From contig NZ_JAOBPO010000001.1 of the NCBI RefSeq assembly GCF_025574485.1, forward strand, positions 689,501 through 753,500: a stretch of DNA of 64,000 bases, in the 5' to 3' direction. Source of the stretch: Kordiimonas aquimaris (GTDB taxonomy: Bacteria; Pseudomonadota; Alphaproteobacteria; Sphingomonadales; Kordiimonadaceae). The position numbers and the translations under genes were made by a program. This document shows, one piece after another, positions 63,182-64,000 of the stretch; position 1 is the first letter of the stretch, and the number at the start of each line of letters is the position of its first letter. The notes below the pieces were generated by a model that searched no databases, was not told the origin of the DNA, and saw only the letters and a program-made list of their open reading frames with translations.

Positions 63182-64000
63182 TTACTTGGCAGTCAGCAAG
63201 CGCCACATGCCGTCAATGTTTTCACCAAGCCAGCCGTCGTAGTTTTCAAAGTCGCGGTATTTTTCCAGCTTGATTTGCTCTTTGGCATCGGCGAGCGTGC
63301 CGCCGTCATCAATCACATCTTGCACTGCATCGCGCAGGTCTTCGTGGTATTCGCGGTGCTCCACCACATCTGCTTTGGTGCCAAGGCTGCCGTGGCCGGG
63401 CATGAAGATATCAAAATCAAGTGCTTCAACGCCTTTAATGAAATCAATCGCGCCGGGCATGTCGTGAGCATAAAGGTTGCGGTACGGCAGGCGATCAACC
63501 GAAATGGCATCCACCACAAAAACGGCGCGTTCTGCCGGAAACTCAATCGCAATCACATTGTCCGTATGGCTTGGGCCGAAATAGTGCAGGTTCACTGCGC
63601 CGTCACCCAGCTTGATGGTGGTTGATTTTTCGAACGTGCGCTCAGGCACTGCCGTAAACGGGTTTTTGTGCAGTGCTTCTGCTGTGTTTGCGTGGGCAAC
63701 AATGGTTGCTGTTTCGTCAAACACTTCCCCGCCAGAGACATGGTCATTATGCTCATGGCTATAGATCACATACTTAATTTCCTTACCAAAGCGCGAGCGG
63801 AGTGTGGCTTTCAGCCATGTGGCTGCGGCTTCGTTGATCGGGTCAGTTGCAATCACGCCGTCTGATGTCACCAGAAAGGCGGAAAAATGACCATTGTTCC
63901 GGAACCGGTACAGGTTGCCTTTAATGTTCGTGATCTCGCGCACAGCCTCGTCTTGCGCCAGCGTTGGCGCAGTGGTCGCCATGTTCAGGCCCAGCCCGGT
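63182..64000 (-). CDS. Metallo-beta-lactamase-fold hydrolase (cut by window edge)
   Basis: At least 272 residues. The frame stays open to the window end, and the visible N-terminus (GLGLNMATTAPTLAQDE) looks like the end of a signal peptide, so the true start lies outside. The zinc motif HEHNDH is intact (YSHEHNDHVSGG), with a second-ligand His in FGPSHTDNV, an Asp in FVVDAIS and a late MPGHG. It is an exported MBL-fold hydrolase of unknown substrate, in contrast to the degenerate one at 51828-53288. Confidence 0.9.
   Translation of the reverse strand, partial: TGLGLNMATTAPTLAQDEAVREITNIKGNLYRFRNNGHFSAFLVTSDGVIATDPINEAAATWLKATLRSRFGKEIKYVIYSHEHNDHVSGGEVFDETATIVAHANTAEALHKNPFTAVPERTFEKSTTIKLGDGAVNLHYFGPSHTDNVIAIEFPAERAVFVVDAISVDRLPYRNLYAHDMPGAIDFIKGVEALDFDIFMPGHGSLGTKADVVEHREYHEDLRDAVQDVIDDGGTLADAKEQIKLEKYRDFENYDGWLGENIDGMWRLLTAK

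Noticed and set aside
1-64000. CRISPR arrays, rRNA genes, intact tRNA genes, insertion sequences
   Set aside because: No regularly spaced repeats, rRNA signatures, complete tRNA cloverleaf or transposase motifs were seen on either strand by eye.

Overview
The window looks like chromosome of a free-living, moderate-GC alphaproteobacterium. The grounds are a RegB/RegA (ActS/ActR, PrrB/PrrA) redox two-component pair near a SCO/SenC gene; the gene order tsaB-rimI, fur, plsC, miaB, phoH(ybeZ)-ybeY-corC-lnt, trmB, rimP-nusA-ylxR-infB-rbfA-truB-rpsO-pnp; a Fur/Mur-type regulator without the usual CxxC; and a relic matching the alphaproteobacterial initiator tRNA. Kordiimonadales or a neighbouring marine order is my guess from gene content; the sequence alone does not fix the genus.

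Layout. 1-3.3 kb: a truncated PAS-like remnant, a membrane protein with a degenerate HD-GYP domain, and a divergent LapG-type periplasmic cysteine protease. 3.3-6.7 kb: regA, regB, an exported ankyrin protein and a SCO-type copper chaperone. 6.7-13.3 kb: small housekeeping and accessory genes (YcgN-like, YgjP-like metallopeptidase, SdpI-like, PBP1A, a TetR regulator with a 44-bp palindrome, Nfu scaffold, polysaccharide deacetylase), with a decayed tRNA-fMet 3' end at the PBP1A stop codon. 13.3-33.6 kb: the conserved block for tRNA modification, ribosome maturation, translation initiation, transcription elongation and RNA decay. 33.8-43.7 kb: metabolic and accessory genes, including a flavin oxidoreductase, a YtrA-type regulator divergent from a serine beta-lactamase-fold protein, three consecutive GNAT-domain genes (one a MarR-GNAT fusion, one close to AAC(3)-I), a glyoxylate reductase and a DsbB-like protein. 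43.8-48.7 kb: a PlpD-like patatin/Omp85 fusion and a large secreted metzincin. 48.9-58 kb: a mosaic in which pieces of neighbouring genes are duplicated as direct repeats around a DUF2306/AraC pair and around an outer-membrane-protein/chemoreceptor pair; the chemoreceptor has a one-base frameshift. 58-64 kb: a PLP enzyme, DUF2189 membrane protein, tautomerase/SDR/LysR cluster, a DUF123 protein and an edge-truncated metallo-beta-lactamase-fold hydrolase.

How it works together. The centre is a translation and RNA-processing core. The left end is envelope and redox signalling: the degenerate HD-GYP protein next to a LapG-like protease suggests a cyclic-di-GMP or other second-messenger switch for surface proteolysis, and RegBA plus SCO points to respiratory redox control. 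The right end is accessory and partly mobile by signature (repeats of host gene ends, AT-rich genes, frameshift), although I see no transposase, integrase, CRISPR array, rRNA or intact tRNA gene in the window.
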